Of a DNA stretch of 64,000 nt, positions 35,372 through 43,192 are shown piece by piece. This DNA is from Bacteroidota bacterium (lineage in GTDB: Bacteria > Bacteroidota > Bacteroidia > B-17B0 > Aurantibacillaceae), in the NCBI GenBank assembly GCA_016711805.1, contig JADJSH010000014.1, positions 124,001 through 188,000 on the forward strand, written 5' to 3'. Both the position numbers and the translations under genes were made by a program. The notes beneath the pieces are model-generated. The model had not been told where the DNA came from, made no database searches, and saw only the letters and a list, made by a program, of their open reading frames with translations. Position 1 is the stretch's first letter, and every line of letters starts with the position of its first letter.

Positions 35372-36424
35372 ATGATGAAAACCCTTAAAACACCCATTTT
35401 AACTTTAGTACTTAGTGCTATTTCGGCGGTTATACAAACTTTTTTAGTTTCTTATATTTCCTATAAAATCAATAATAGTTTTGATTTAGCCGTTTGTTTG
35501 CTCTCATTTTTCATCTCCTTTATTGTGAGTTTTTTTATTATTTATTTTTTATACAGCAATATAATTTTCGAAAAAATTGATAAACTCTATGTCTTGGTAA
35601 AAGAACAACAACCTAAAGAAATACCTAATACCGAATTTCAGTTAGATGAAGTAGATTCGATTGACCGACTTGAAGAGGAAATAAAAAAACTAGCACAAGA
35701 AAGAAATAAAGAATTAGAACAAACCCGTAACCTAGATAGTTACCGAAAAGAATTTTTGGGCAATGTATCTCACGAATTAAAAACACCCATCTTCAACATA
35801 CAAGGTTACGTTTCTACCTTAATTGATGGTGGTATTAACGACCCAAGCATCAATGTAGAATACCTGAAACGCGCTGATAAAAGCGTGGATAGGATGATAC
35901 AAATTATTGATGATTTAGAAACCATCTCACAATTAGAAGTTGGTACGCTAGAACTTGACCCAGAAGTGTATGACATAGCTCAACAAATAAAAGATATTAT
36001 CGATGCTTTGGAATTTCAGGCAAGTAAGCAAAATATAAAATTACAATTAGCTAAAAAATACGATAAAGCTATTTTAGTAAAAGCCGATAAATTTAGAATA
36101 CGCCAAGTATTAGTTAACTTAATTACCAATAGCATTAAGTATGGTAAAGAAAACGGTAAAACCACCATCTCCCTAAATTTATTTGACGAGCAGGTAATTG
36201 TTGAAGTAAAAGATAACGGTATTGGTATTGACGAAAAACATTTACCTCGTTTGTTTGAACGTTTTTACCGTGTGGATAAAGGTCGTAGTCGCGAACAAGG
36301 TGGCACAGGTTTAGGCTTAGCCATTGTAAAACATATTATTGAAGGTCACGGCGAAACCATTGACGTTATTAGCAAAGTAAACGAAGGAACTACCATTAGT
36401 TTTACCTTGAAGAGAGGAAATTAG
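35372..36424 (+). CDS. Sensor histidine kinase, PhoR-like
   Basis: 350 aa. Two transmembrane helices (about 8-31 and 38-61) with almost no periplasmic loop, a short HAMP-like/coiled-coil linker, then HisKA with phospho-acceptor His134 in 'NVSHELKTPIFN', and HATPase_c with N-box 'LVNLITNSIKYG', G1 'DNGIGI' and G2 'GGTGLGLAI'. It senses at or in the membrane. PhoR-type kinases in this phylum are usually next to a response regulator gene; none is adjacent here, so it is an orphan within this window. Two consecutive ATG codons open the frame (35372 and 35375). Confidence 0.9.
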   Translation: MMKTLKTPILTLVLSAISAVIQTFLVSYISYKINNSFDLAVCLLSFFISFIVSFFIIYFLYSNIIFEKIDKLYVLVKEQQPKEIPNTEFQLDEVDSIDRLEEEIKKLAQERNKELEQTRNLDSYRKEFLGNVSHELKTPIFNIQGYVSTLIDGGINDPSINVEYLKRADKSVDRMIQIIDDLETISQLEVGTLELDPEVYDIAQQIKDIIDALEFQASKQNIKLQLAKKYDKAILVKADKFRIRQVLVNLITNSIKYGKENGKTTISLNLFDEQVIVEVKDNGIGIDEKHLPRLFERFYRVDKGRSREQGGTGLGLAIVKHIIEGHGETIDVISKVNEGTTISFTLKRGN

Positions 36425-36455
36425 ATTTTGTGTTCTTGAATTACGAATTAGGGCG

Positions 36456-36512
36456 TGTTATAGTTTCAAGCGCCATGTAGTTTTAACACAGCTTTTGTGT
36501 CTGCCGATAACA
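36456..36512 (-). other. attC-like inverted-repeat site after a cassette-like gene
   Basis: A 57-base stretch with imperfect 8-base outer arms TGTTATAG (36456-36463) and CGATAACA (36505-36512), a GTTATAG-TTT-CAAGCGC block at 36457-36473 and an inner CACAG-CTTTT-GTG hairpin. Size and the GTTA...TAAC ends recall integron attC sites, but the core is not a full GTTRRRY match. It sits just beyond the 3' end of the leftward small gene that follows, where an attC would be. Confidence 0.4.
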
Positions 36513-36519
36513 AGAAACA

Positions 36520-37032
36520 CTATTTTTTTATTTCAATACCGTCATTGTATACGATAGTCTTTTCTAATTCACCATTTTCTTTATAGTAAAACCATTCACC
36601 AATTCTCACGGAACAATATCCTCTGTCAAATAGTTTTGTGTAGTTTTGGTCTAGCGGAGTTTTATGGTACCCTTTTACTTTTATTTTACCGTTGTTATAT
36701 CTCTCAATATATACTCCAATTCCACAGTCTGTATAAAAGTCTCCTTCATATGTGATTTTACCTTTTACTTTATTTATTAAATAGCAAGGCGTACACTTTG
36801 ATGAAGGGTCTGGAAATTTAAGATAGTCTTCATATTCTTGTTCTGTAACTTTCTTTTTACCAATGTAATATTTGCATTTAGTTGGGCTAACTTGTCCTGA
36901 TGATAAGCTGTCACGCCAACACTCCCTTCTCGTATTCTTTTCTTTTGCATTTGGTTCAACAATAGTGTCAAGTTGAGAGAAGACAACATTACAATGAAAT
37001 GCTAAAAAAAGTATGATAATTATTCGTGTCAT
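36520..37032 (-). CDS. Small secreted protein with MORN/YwqK-like repeats
   Basis: 170 aa with signal peptide ending 'NVVFSQ'. The C-terminal half carries MORN-like units ('GKITYEGDFYTDCGIGVYIE', 'NNGKIKVKGYHKT', 'GEWFYYKENGELEKTIVYND') as in YwqK-type antitoxin-like proteins. Six cysteines outside the signal peptide (two in a 'CTPCY' pair) suggest disulfides. It stands alone in an AT-rich island bounded by palindromic sequences on both sides (36456-36512 and 37096-37137) and by inverted GTTATAG-(3-4)-CAAGCGC motifs, so it looks like a gene cassette acquired between the kinase and antiporter genes. Function unknown. Confidence 0.65.
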   Translation of the reverse strand: MTRIIIILFLAFHCNVVFSQLDTIVEPNAKEKNTRRECWRDSLSSGQVSPTKCKYYIGKKKVTEQEYEDYLKFPDPSSKCTPCYLINKVKGKITYEGDFYTDCGIGVYIERYNNGKIKVKGYHKTPLDQNYTKLFDRGYCSVRIGEWFYYKENGELEKTIVYNDGIEIKK

Positions 37033-37052
37033 TGTCTTTGTATTTTATCGCT

Positions 37053-37137
37053 GCGCTTGTTACCTATAACTAGCTTATACCCGATATAAACCTTAGGTTA
37101 TCTCGCTATAACTTTGTAGATAACCGAAGTTCGGTTA
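37053..37137. repeat. Cluster of palindromes upstream of the cassette-like gene
   Basis: Three structured pieces: GCGCTTG-TTAC-CTATAAC at 37053-37070, an inverted partner of the GTTATAG...CAAGCGC block at 36457-36473; an 8-bp stem GGTTATCT (37096-37103) / AGATAACC (37118-37125); and a 17-base perfect palindrome TAACCGAA-G-TTCGGTTA (37121-37137). The last two share bases, so they are alternative folds. No coding sequence lies here. Confidence 0.65.
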
Positions 37138-37169
37138 CGGATATTTTAATATTTAAATTATTAAATCTT

Positions 37170-39314
37170 CTACTTCTCTCCCTTAAAAATATCTTTAATC
37201 TTATCTTTTAAATGGATTACTTTTTCGATATTTTCCTGAAAAGCAGGAACTGTCATTTCTGTGATTTGTGAATCACTTAATGATTTTAAAGACTCAGGAT
37301 AAAACACTATAAAACTTGTAAATTCATTGTTTTTATTCAATGTTTTAGGCATATTATCTATATGAAAATCAAAGGATACCGTTTGTTTACGACTGCTTAA
37401 AAAGATGTATAAATCATCTTCTTTAACTTTTTCAATAATATCGCTGTCCTCAAAACCGCTTACCATTAAGTAATTATAAAACTCACGTTTTTTATCTTTA
37501 TTTAAGGTTGTAAAGGCATCAATCGTTTTTTGCTCTCCATAAATAATGGCATTACTACCCATTTGCTTCAATACCGAATTAATTTTACGAACTACTAAAT
37601 TAAATCCGCTTTCCAGCTCAGAGTTTGGTGCCAATAAAACAATAATACGTTTATAGGTATTTAAGGGTTGTAATACTTTAGAGATAACAATAGCTTGTTT
37701 GGTTTTTACTAGCAAATTATCAGCAATACTTCCAAAAATTAAATTTCCAGAGCCTGATTGTGCTTTCCAGCTAATTAATATATCCGAAATACTATAAGCT
37801 TTAGCCGAACGAGCAATTCCATCCACAATACTTAAATCAACCTTTTTAAGTACTTGCACTTTTTTATCGCCTGACGAAATTTGCTCTACCACGCTATCAA
37901 TTACTTTTTTTACAATGTTGATACGTTCGTCGGCATCTTCATTTTCTTCAACGATGGACAAAGGGTAAATTGGCTCATGCGATTTATCGTCTTTAATAAT
38001 TAAAGCCAAATCAATTAAACGCGCAATATTTTCGGGGTTGCTCACTGGTATTAAAATACGCTCTGTTCTATCAATTATTTTTTTAGAAGTTTCTTTATCG
38101 GTAATGGCAATTTTACGGGCTGCTCTTTCCGTAACAAACGAACTTACCATGCAGGTAATTAAAATTAAGATGATGGTTCCGTTAATCACATTTTGATCGA
38201 ACAAGCCAATATCATATCCCACTTTTATAACTGCTAATGTAGCGGCTGCGTGAGAGGCACTTAAGCCGAACATTACTCGCTTTTCGTGTTTCGTATATTT
38301 ATATATAGCACCAGTTACTTGAGCGGCTAGCCATTTAGTAATTAGGGCAACAAAACTTAAGATACCGGCAAAAATTAAAGCATCAGTTCCTTTTAAAAAC
38401 ACGGTAAAATCAACCAGCATACCCGCACTAATTAAGAAGAAAGGAATAAACAAGGTATTACCAATAAACACTACACGGTTCATTAATACAGAGTTATGAG
38501 GAATGACACGATTTAATGCTAAACCAGCTAAGAAAGCACCAATAATAGGTTCAACACCTGCTAACTCAGAAAAGAAACCTGCAATAAATACAACTGCTAA
38601 TACATAGATGTATTGCGAACTCCCTTGTCCTTCGATGTTTCTAAAAAACCAACGACTTACTTTGGGCAATAAATATAAAACCGCAAAACATAGTAAACCT
38701 AAGGAAACAACTAATCTTAGCCAAAACATGGCGTTGATTTCGCCACCAACTACATTAGTGATCACACCCAATAAAATAAGCACGGCGCTATCGGTGATAA
38801 TAGTTCCTCCAAAAGAAATTTGTACGGCTCTGTTTTTTACAATGCCCATGTTGCTTACAATGGGATAACTCAATAGCGTGTGAGTTGAAAACATGCTAGC
38901 TAACAATAATGCTGGCCATAAGGTAAAACCAAATATGTATGTGCAAACTAAAAAACCAATGCTAATGGGAATAAAAAAAGTAAAAGCTCCAAATACCAAA
39001 CTTTTGCTTCGGTTTTGTTTGTACTCCTGCATATCAATTTCTAAACCAGCCAAAAACATAATATAGAGTAAGCCCGTTTTACTGAATAACTCAAAGCTAG
39101 TTGACTTTTCGATAATGTGTAAGGTATGCGGCCCAATAATAACACCCGCTATAATTAAACCAATAATACCTGGAATGCGGAAGCGCTTTAAAACCAAAGG
39201 CGCAAATAAAATGATAAGAAGGGTTAAGGCTAAAATTAATACAGGATTTTTTACCGGCAGGTAATGACTAAAAAAATCGTGAAAGGATTGCAAGTTGCCA
39301 GCAAGTAAAAACAT
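37170..39314 (-). CDS. CPA2-type cation:proton antiporter with UspA-like C-terminal domain
   Basis: 714 aa. Residues about 20-400 hold 12-13 membrane helices with the CPA2 signatures 'RFRIPGIIGLIIAGVIIGP', 'FLAGLEIDMQEY' and 'EPIIGAFLAGLALNRVIP'. Residues about 420-700 form a cytosolic region with two universal-stress-protein-like halves ('RILIPVSNPENIARLIDLAL', 'SGSGNLIFGSIADNLLVKT'); the GSxxDNLL part matches the USP nucleotide-binding loop. The family exchanges Na+ or K+ for H+; which ion cannot be told. Monocistronic. The start codon is preceded by a short leader and no neighbour suggests its regulation. Confidence 0.88.
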   Translation of the reverse strand: MFLLAGNLQSFHDFFSHYLPVKNPVLILALTLLIILFAPLVLKRFRIPGIIGLIIAGVIIGPHTLHIIEKSTSFELFSKTGLLYIMFLAGLEIDMQEYKQNRSKSLVFGAFTFFIPISIGFLVCTYIFGFTLWPALLLASMFSTHTLLSYPIVSNMGIVKNRAVQISFGGTIITDSAVLILLGVITNVVGGEINAMFWLRLVVSLGLLCFAVLYLLPKVSRWFFRNIEGQGSSQYIYVLAVVFIAGFFSELAGVEPIIGAFLAGLALNRVIPHNSVLMNRVVFIGNTLFIPFFLISAGMLVDFTVFLKGTDALIFAGILSFVALITKWLAAQVTGAIYKYTKHEKRVMFGLSASHAAATLAVIKVGYDIGLFDQNVINGTIILILITCMVSSFVTERAARKIAITDKETSKKIIDRTERILIPVSNPENIARLIDLALIIKDDKSHEPIYPLSIVEENEDADERINIVKKVIDSVVEQISSGDKKVQVLKKVDLSIVDGIARSAKAYSISDILISWKAQSGSGNLIFGSIADNLLVKTKQAIVISKVLQPLNTYKRIIVLLAPNSELESGFNLVVRKINSVLKQMGSNAIIYGEQKTIDAFTTLNKDKKREFYNYLMVSGFEDSDIIEKVKEDDLYIFLSSRKQTVSFDFHIDNMPKTLNKNNEFTSFIVFYPESLKSLSDSQITEMTVPAFQENIEKVIHLKDKIKDIFKGEK

Positions 39315-39438
39315 AAATTAACTTTAAAACAAAAATAGAGAATTAAAGTTTACTAAAGACAAAATACCAGAAATATGTCTGATTATACTTTGGTAATGCA
39401 TGCGCTAAAGCAAAGGGGAACCAACAAAAAATACGATA

Positions 39439-41892
39439 CTAAAACGTCAACACATATTGAACGGCTGCTGTGCGAGGCGATTCAATTTTAAGTGGTCTTA
39501 ATGAATATTGTTCATTAAACAAATTGTTACAAACAATAGACACCTTTTGTTTTTTATCTACATTATAACTTACACGAGCGTCCCAAATACTGATGTCTAA
39601 ACGCGTTTGCCAATAGTTTACGCCTTTTATTTTTTCTACATAAGGATAAAAACCTTCCGTTAAAATTTCAACGTCTTTAAAGGCTCTATCAACATTTTGC
39701 ATTTTAGTATAATATTTATTACTTAAACCCACATTAAAACGGTAAATTTTAACCTCCAAATCCAATTTGAACATATGTTGAAAACGGTATTTTAAAATAT
39801 TATCGGTTGTATCCATACTACTGCTTTTGTAGGTTAAATCCTGACCAAAACCACCTAACGATTTATCACGAGCATACACACTATCAGGCGTTAAACTAAC
39901 TGGCTCAATATAGGTATAACCTATTAAGGCTGATACGCCAAAACGTTTATTAGTTTCGGGAGTTGTTGCTGCTAACGACATATCCACACCTCTTACTCTT
40001 GAATCGCCTGTATTTAAAAATTTAAATCCAACAATAGCAACCTTGGGGTCCCAAACGCCAAATAAATACTCAATGGTATTATGGTATTTTTGGTAGAAAC
40101 CTGCGATATCAAAATAACCTTTACAGTTTCCGATTTTAAAACCTTGCTTAATTCCAATTTCAAAACTGTTACTAGTTTCGGGTTTTAAATCAGGATTAGG
40201 GAAAATTCCAAATAAACCAGCTTTTGTTGTAATGTATCTTTCGGTAATGGTAGGATATCTAAAGCCTTGTCCGTAGGATGAACGGATAAATGTTCCTCGG
40301 GTTATTTGAAGATTCCCTCCTGCCCTAAAAATTGGAGCTACTACACTATTTAAATCATTCATTTTAAAATATTCATAACGCACACCTCCCGATAAATTTA
40401 AAATTCTCCAAAACTTTTTATCCAATTGCATATATCCTGAAGCATTTACAATTTTGTTATTAGGTTGTCCGCTCGATACATATAACCTAGAAGAAGAATA
40501 TGAAATATTGCCCACTACTCCGCCAGTAAAGTTTAAATCAATGCTTTTAAATTTACGTTGCATTTGATATTCACCAAAATACATGGTTCCTTTATTCGAT
40601 TGATTATTTGTAATAACATTATCTGAATGAAAAACACGTGTTTGTAAACTATGACTCAATCCATTTTTAGTAGTATACTTTATAAAAGGATCCACGTTAA
40701 ATAATACTTGGTCTTCTAAAAATACCGCTCCAGGATAACCTCTATATAAGCCCAAAGAGTCATCTAGCCAAGCAAATACCATGTTGGTTTTATTAACCAT
40801 AAAATTGGCATTTACACCAAAATTTAAACCTTCAATGCGTTTGGCACGGTAACGTAAATTAATATTCATACGCGCTCTTTTCTTAATCATATCATTATTA
40901 GTAAATGTAGGTATGGAGTCCTCTAACAATAATGCTTTTTTAATAATTGGATCCATGTAGGGTGCTGGAGGCGGCGGTCCAATATAACCTTGATCGATAT
41001 TGAAATTGGCGCCAATCACAAAATCTAAATTTTTATTAATAATGCGAGAATGAAATAAATTTAAATTACTAAAGCCAGGGAAAGAATTGTTGTCTCGTGT
41101 TCTATACCAATTTTCGGAAGGAGCTTGTGGAATACTGTATTGCCCAGCTGAATAATTAATGCTAGTTTTAGGTGTACTACGAGGGTAAGCCGAACGAATA
41201 CTAATAACTCCATTTAAAGCAGATGAACCGTATAGAACAGAAGAAGCGCCTTTAATAACTTCAATTTGTTCGATATTTTCTACAGGGATATAACTCCATT
41301 CTGGCCTTCCTGCATCACCACTTAATAAAGGAACACCATCCACCACAATAGCCACACGGCTTCCAACACCAAAGGTAAAACCACTTCCTCCTCTAATTTG
41401 AGGGTCATTATCAATAATGGTTAATCCAGGAACTTGCTCTAACGCCGTTTCGATACTTGTGGTATTTTTATTAGCAATTAAACTAGGCTTTAACACTTCC
41501 ATCGACACGGTTAATTCTTCGAGTTTTTGTTCAAATTTACCAGAGGAAACAACCACCGTTTCGAGTGTTTTTGCATTTTGTTTTAAAGCTAAATTTTTTT
41601 GGAAAATTTCATTCTCTTTAATTACCACCGAAAAGGTATCGCTTTGTAAACCTAAATAACTACACAAAATTTTGTACTTACCAGTATCTAAAACCAACAC
41701 ATAATTACCTTCAATATCAGTAGCAGTTCCTTTAGATAAATCACTTAATAATTGAATGGTAGCGCCAATAATAGGTTCTTTGCTATCCTTATCGGTGATA
41801 TTGCCTTTTAAAACTCCTGTGCCAGTTTGGCTATATAAACTAACTGAACTAACTAATAATCCAATTAATGTAAGTAAACGAAATTTATACAT
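39439..41892 (-). CDS. TonB-dependent outer-membrane receptor with CarboxypepD_reg-like N-domain
   Basis: 817 aa. Signal peptide ending 'VSLYSQ', then a carboxypeptidase-regulatory-like domain (about 25-110: 'LKGNITDKDSKEPIIGATIQL'), a plug domain ('TSIETALEQVPGLTIIDNDP', 'IRGGSGFTFGVGSRVAIVVD', 'IEQIEVIKGASSVLYGSSAL') and a 22-strand-type barrel ending 'SPRTAAVQYVLTF' with terminal Phe. No ligand can be deduced; no SusD or substrate-binding partner is adjacent. The start lies only 11 bases after a strong hairpin that ends the preceding transcript, so its promoter must overlap that hairpin or it depends on read-through. Confidence 0.9.
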   Translation of the reverse strand: MYKFRLLTLIGLLVSSVSLYSQTGTGVLKGNITDKDSKEPIIGATIQLLSDLSKGTATDIEGNYVLVLDTGKYKILCSYLGLQSDTFSVVIKENEIFQKNLALKQNAKTLETVVVSSGKFEQKLEELTVSMEVLKPSLIANKNTTSIETALEQVPGLTIIDNDPQIRGGSGFTFGVGSRVAIVVDGVPLLSGDAGRPEWSYIPVENIEQIEVIKGASSVLYGSSALNGVISIRSAYPRSTPKTSINYSAGQYSIPQAPSENWYRTRDNNSFPGFSNLNLFHSRIINKNLDFVIGANFNIDQGYIGPPPPAPYMDPIIKKALLLEDSIPTFTNNDMIKKRARMNINLRYRAKRIEGLNFGVNANFMVNKTNMVFAWLDDSLGLYRGYPGAVFLEDQVLFNVDPFIKYTTKNGLSHSLQTRVFHSDNVITNNQSNKGTMYFGEYQMQRKFKSIDLNFTGGVVGNISYSSSRLYVSSGQPNNKIVNASGYMQLDKKFWRILNLSGGVRYEYFKMNDLNSVVAPIFRAGGNLQITRGTFIRSSYGQGFRYPTITERYITTKAGLFGIFPNPDLKPETSNSFEIGIKQGFKIGNCKGYFDIAGFYQKYHNTIEYLFGVWDPKVAIVGFKFLNTGDSRVRGVDMSLAATTPETNKRFGVSALIGYTYIEPVSLTPDSVYARDKSLGGFGQDLTYKSSSMDTTDNILKYRFQHMFKLDLEVKIYRFNVGLSNKYYTKMQNVDRAFKDVEILTEGFYPYVEKIKGVNYWQTRLDISIWDARVSYNVDKKQKVSIVCNNLFNEQYSLRPLKIESPRTAAVQYVLTF

Positions 41893-41903
41893 ATAGTTAA
41901 AAT

Positions 41904-41932
41904 AAAACCCTAACTTATTTAGTTAGGGTTTT
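41904..41932 (-). terminator. Intrinsic terminator directly upstream of a TonB receptor start
   Basis: Perfect 11-bp stem AAAACCCTAAC / GTTAGGGTTTT with a seven-base loop; on the minus strand it is followed by TTTTATTTT. It lies 22 bases after the stop at 41955 and 11 bases before the ATG at 41892. Confidence 0.88.
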
Positions 41933-41954
41933 AAAAATAGTGATTAATAACTTA

Positions 41955-42944
41955 TTAGTCGATAAATAATTTACCGAATTTTCCTTGAGATTTACCAGAA
42001 ACTTTGTACATATAAATTCCTGATTTAAAAGAAGAAACGTCGATTTTGTTAACTGAATTATTTTCGATTTGTTGAGTAGCAACTAATTGACCAGTGGCAT
42101 TATAAATTTCGATAGTTGAGTTTTCGTTATTCTTGTTTAAGAAATCAACGTAAATCGTTTTATCATAAAAATATACTTTTACATTTTTATCAAAATCGTT
42201 TTCTTTAACTGAAACAGGGTTATTATAAATCAAATCTAAATCATCCACCCATAATTTACTTCCATTGCCTGTAAACCCTGGCGCAACAGTTAATTGATTG
42301 TTTGATGAAGTGATATTAACCATAATAAATGCAGGAGTATTAGAGTTAACATAATTAAAAGGAACTGTAAAGCGTTTCCAAGACGCCTGATTTGAAGCCG
42401 GAGACACATATAAAGCATCTCCAATTTTATTAGCAGATAAGTCAGCATGGTTACTGTTTACTGGAGCAGGTGGATCGAAATAATCACCAGAATGCAAAAT
42501 AGCATATACTTTCCCTTGCTCGGCAGAAGCACCAGTTCCAGTAGTTGCTTGTGTATATTTATACCAACCCACTAAACTATCTGGGCGGCCAGTAAAAGCA
42601 ATTTTATTAGCGCCTGTTGCAGCTAGAAATCCTTCAGATTTATTTGAACTAGGGGCATTAACCTGACCAGTTGTTACGTTTCCATTAACAACTGCTACAA
42701 TATAATATTTAGTTTCAACTCTAACACATGAGTTTCCGGAGTGAACACCAGATGTTTCTTGATAGCAAGTTTGCGGGCCAGATGACGCTAATCCTGTTCC
42801 AGTTTTATTAGAATTCCAAGAAACTGGTTCGTTATTAGGTGATGAATTTTCCCAATTCTCAAAACCAGCATTTGGAATTTGAGTTTGAGCTAAAGAAAAT
42901 AATGAGGCTGATAAAGAAAAAATTAAAGTAAATGTTTTATTCAT
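41955..42944 (-). CDS. PCMD-like carbohydrate-binding protein with T9SS type A sorting domain
   Basis: 329 aa, signal peptide ending 'LFSLAQ'. The body begins 'TQIPNAGFENWENSS' and continues 'SVRVETKYY'-like strands, 'ANKIAFTGRPDSLVGWYKY' and 'GSKLWVDDLDLIYN', the layout of the putative carbohydrate metabolism (PCMD) / CBM-like domain. From about residue 245 there is a T9SS type A domain: 'VKVYFYDKTIYVDFLN', 'IEIYNATGQLVATQQI', 'SGIYMYKVSGKSQGKF'. Its canonical 'PNP' turn is absent, so the sorting domain is slightly atypical. Secreted and surface-exposed; ligand unknown. Own terminator downstream. Confidence 0.8.
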   Translation of the reverse strand: MNKTFTLIFSLSASLFSLAQTQIPNAGFENWENSSPNNEPVSWNSNKTGTGLASSGPQTCYQETSGVHSGNSCVRVETKYYIVAVVNGNVTTGQVNAPSSNKSEGFLAATGANKIAFTGRPDSLVGWYKYTQATTGTGASAEQGKVYAILHSGDYFDPPAPVNSNHADLSANKIGDALYVSPASNQASWKRFTVPFNYVNSNTPAFIMVNITSSNNQLTVAPGFTGNGSKLWVDDLDLIYNNPVSVKENDFDKNVKVYFYDKTIYVDFLNKNNENSTIEIYNATGQLVATQQIENNSVNKIDVSSFKSGIYMYKVSGKSQGKFGKLFID

Positions 42945-43120
42945 ATTATTTTGTTTAATTGTTACAGCTATGTAATTAAATCTAAATCAATAAATTAATA
43001 GCTGGTTTTTTATAATTGTTTAGATGAGTAAAATTACAAATAAAATACAGTTTCAATACAATTTAACAGTTTTTTATTTAACAGAAAAAGCCTTATAACT
43101 TACCTTTTTAATAATAAAAA

Positions 43121-43151
43121 AACGCCCTAAACCATTATAGTTTAAGGCGTT
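43121..43151 (-). terminator. Intrinsic terminator of the PadR/PspC operon
   Basis: Stem AACGCCcTAAAC / GTTTAaGGCGTT (11 of 12 pairs) with a seven-base loop and, on the minus strand, a preceding and following A/T run. It lies about 40 bases after the stop at 43193. Confidence 0.82.
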
Positions 43152-43192
43152 AAAATGTTTTAATTTAGTATGTTGCTTAATTAAAAACCATT

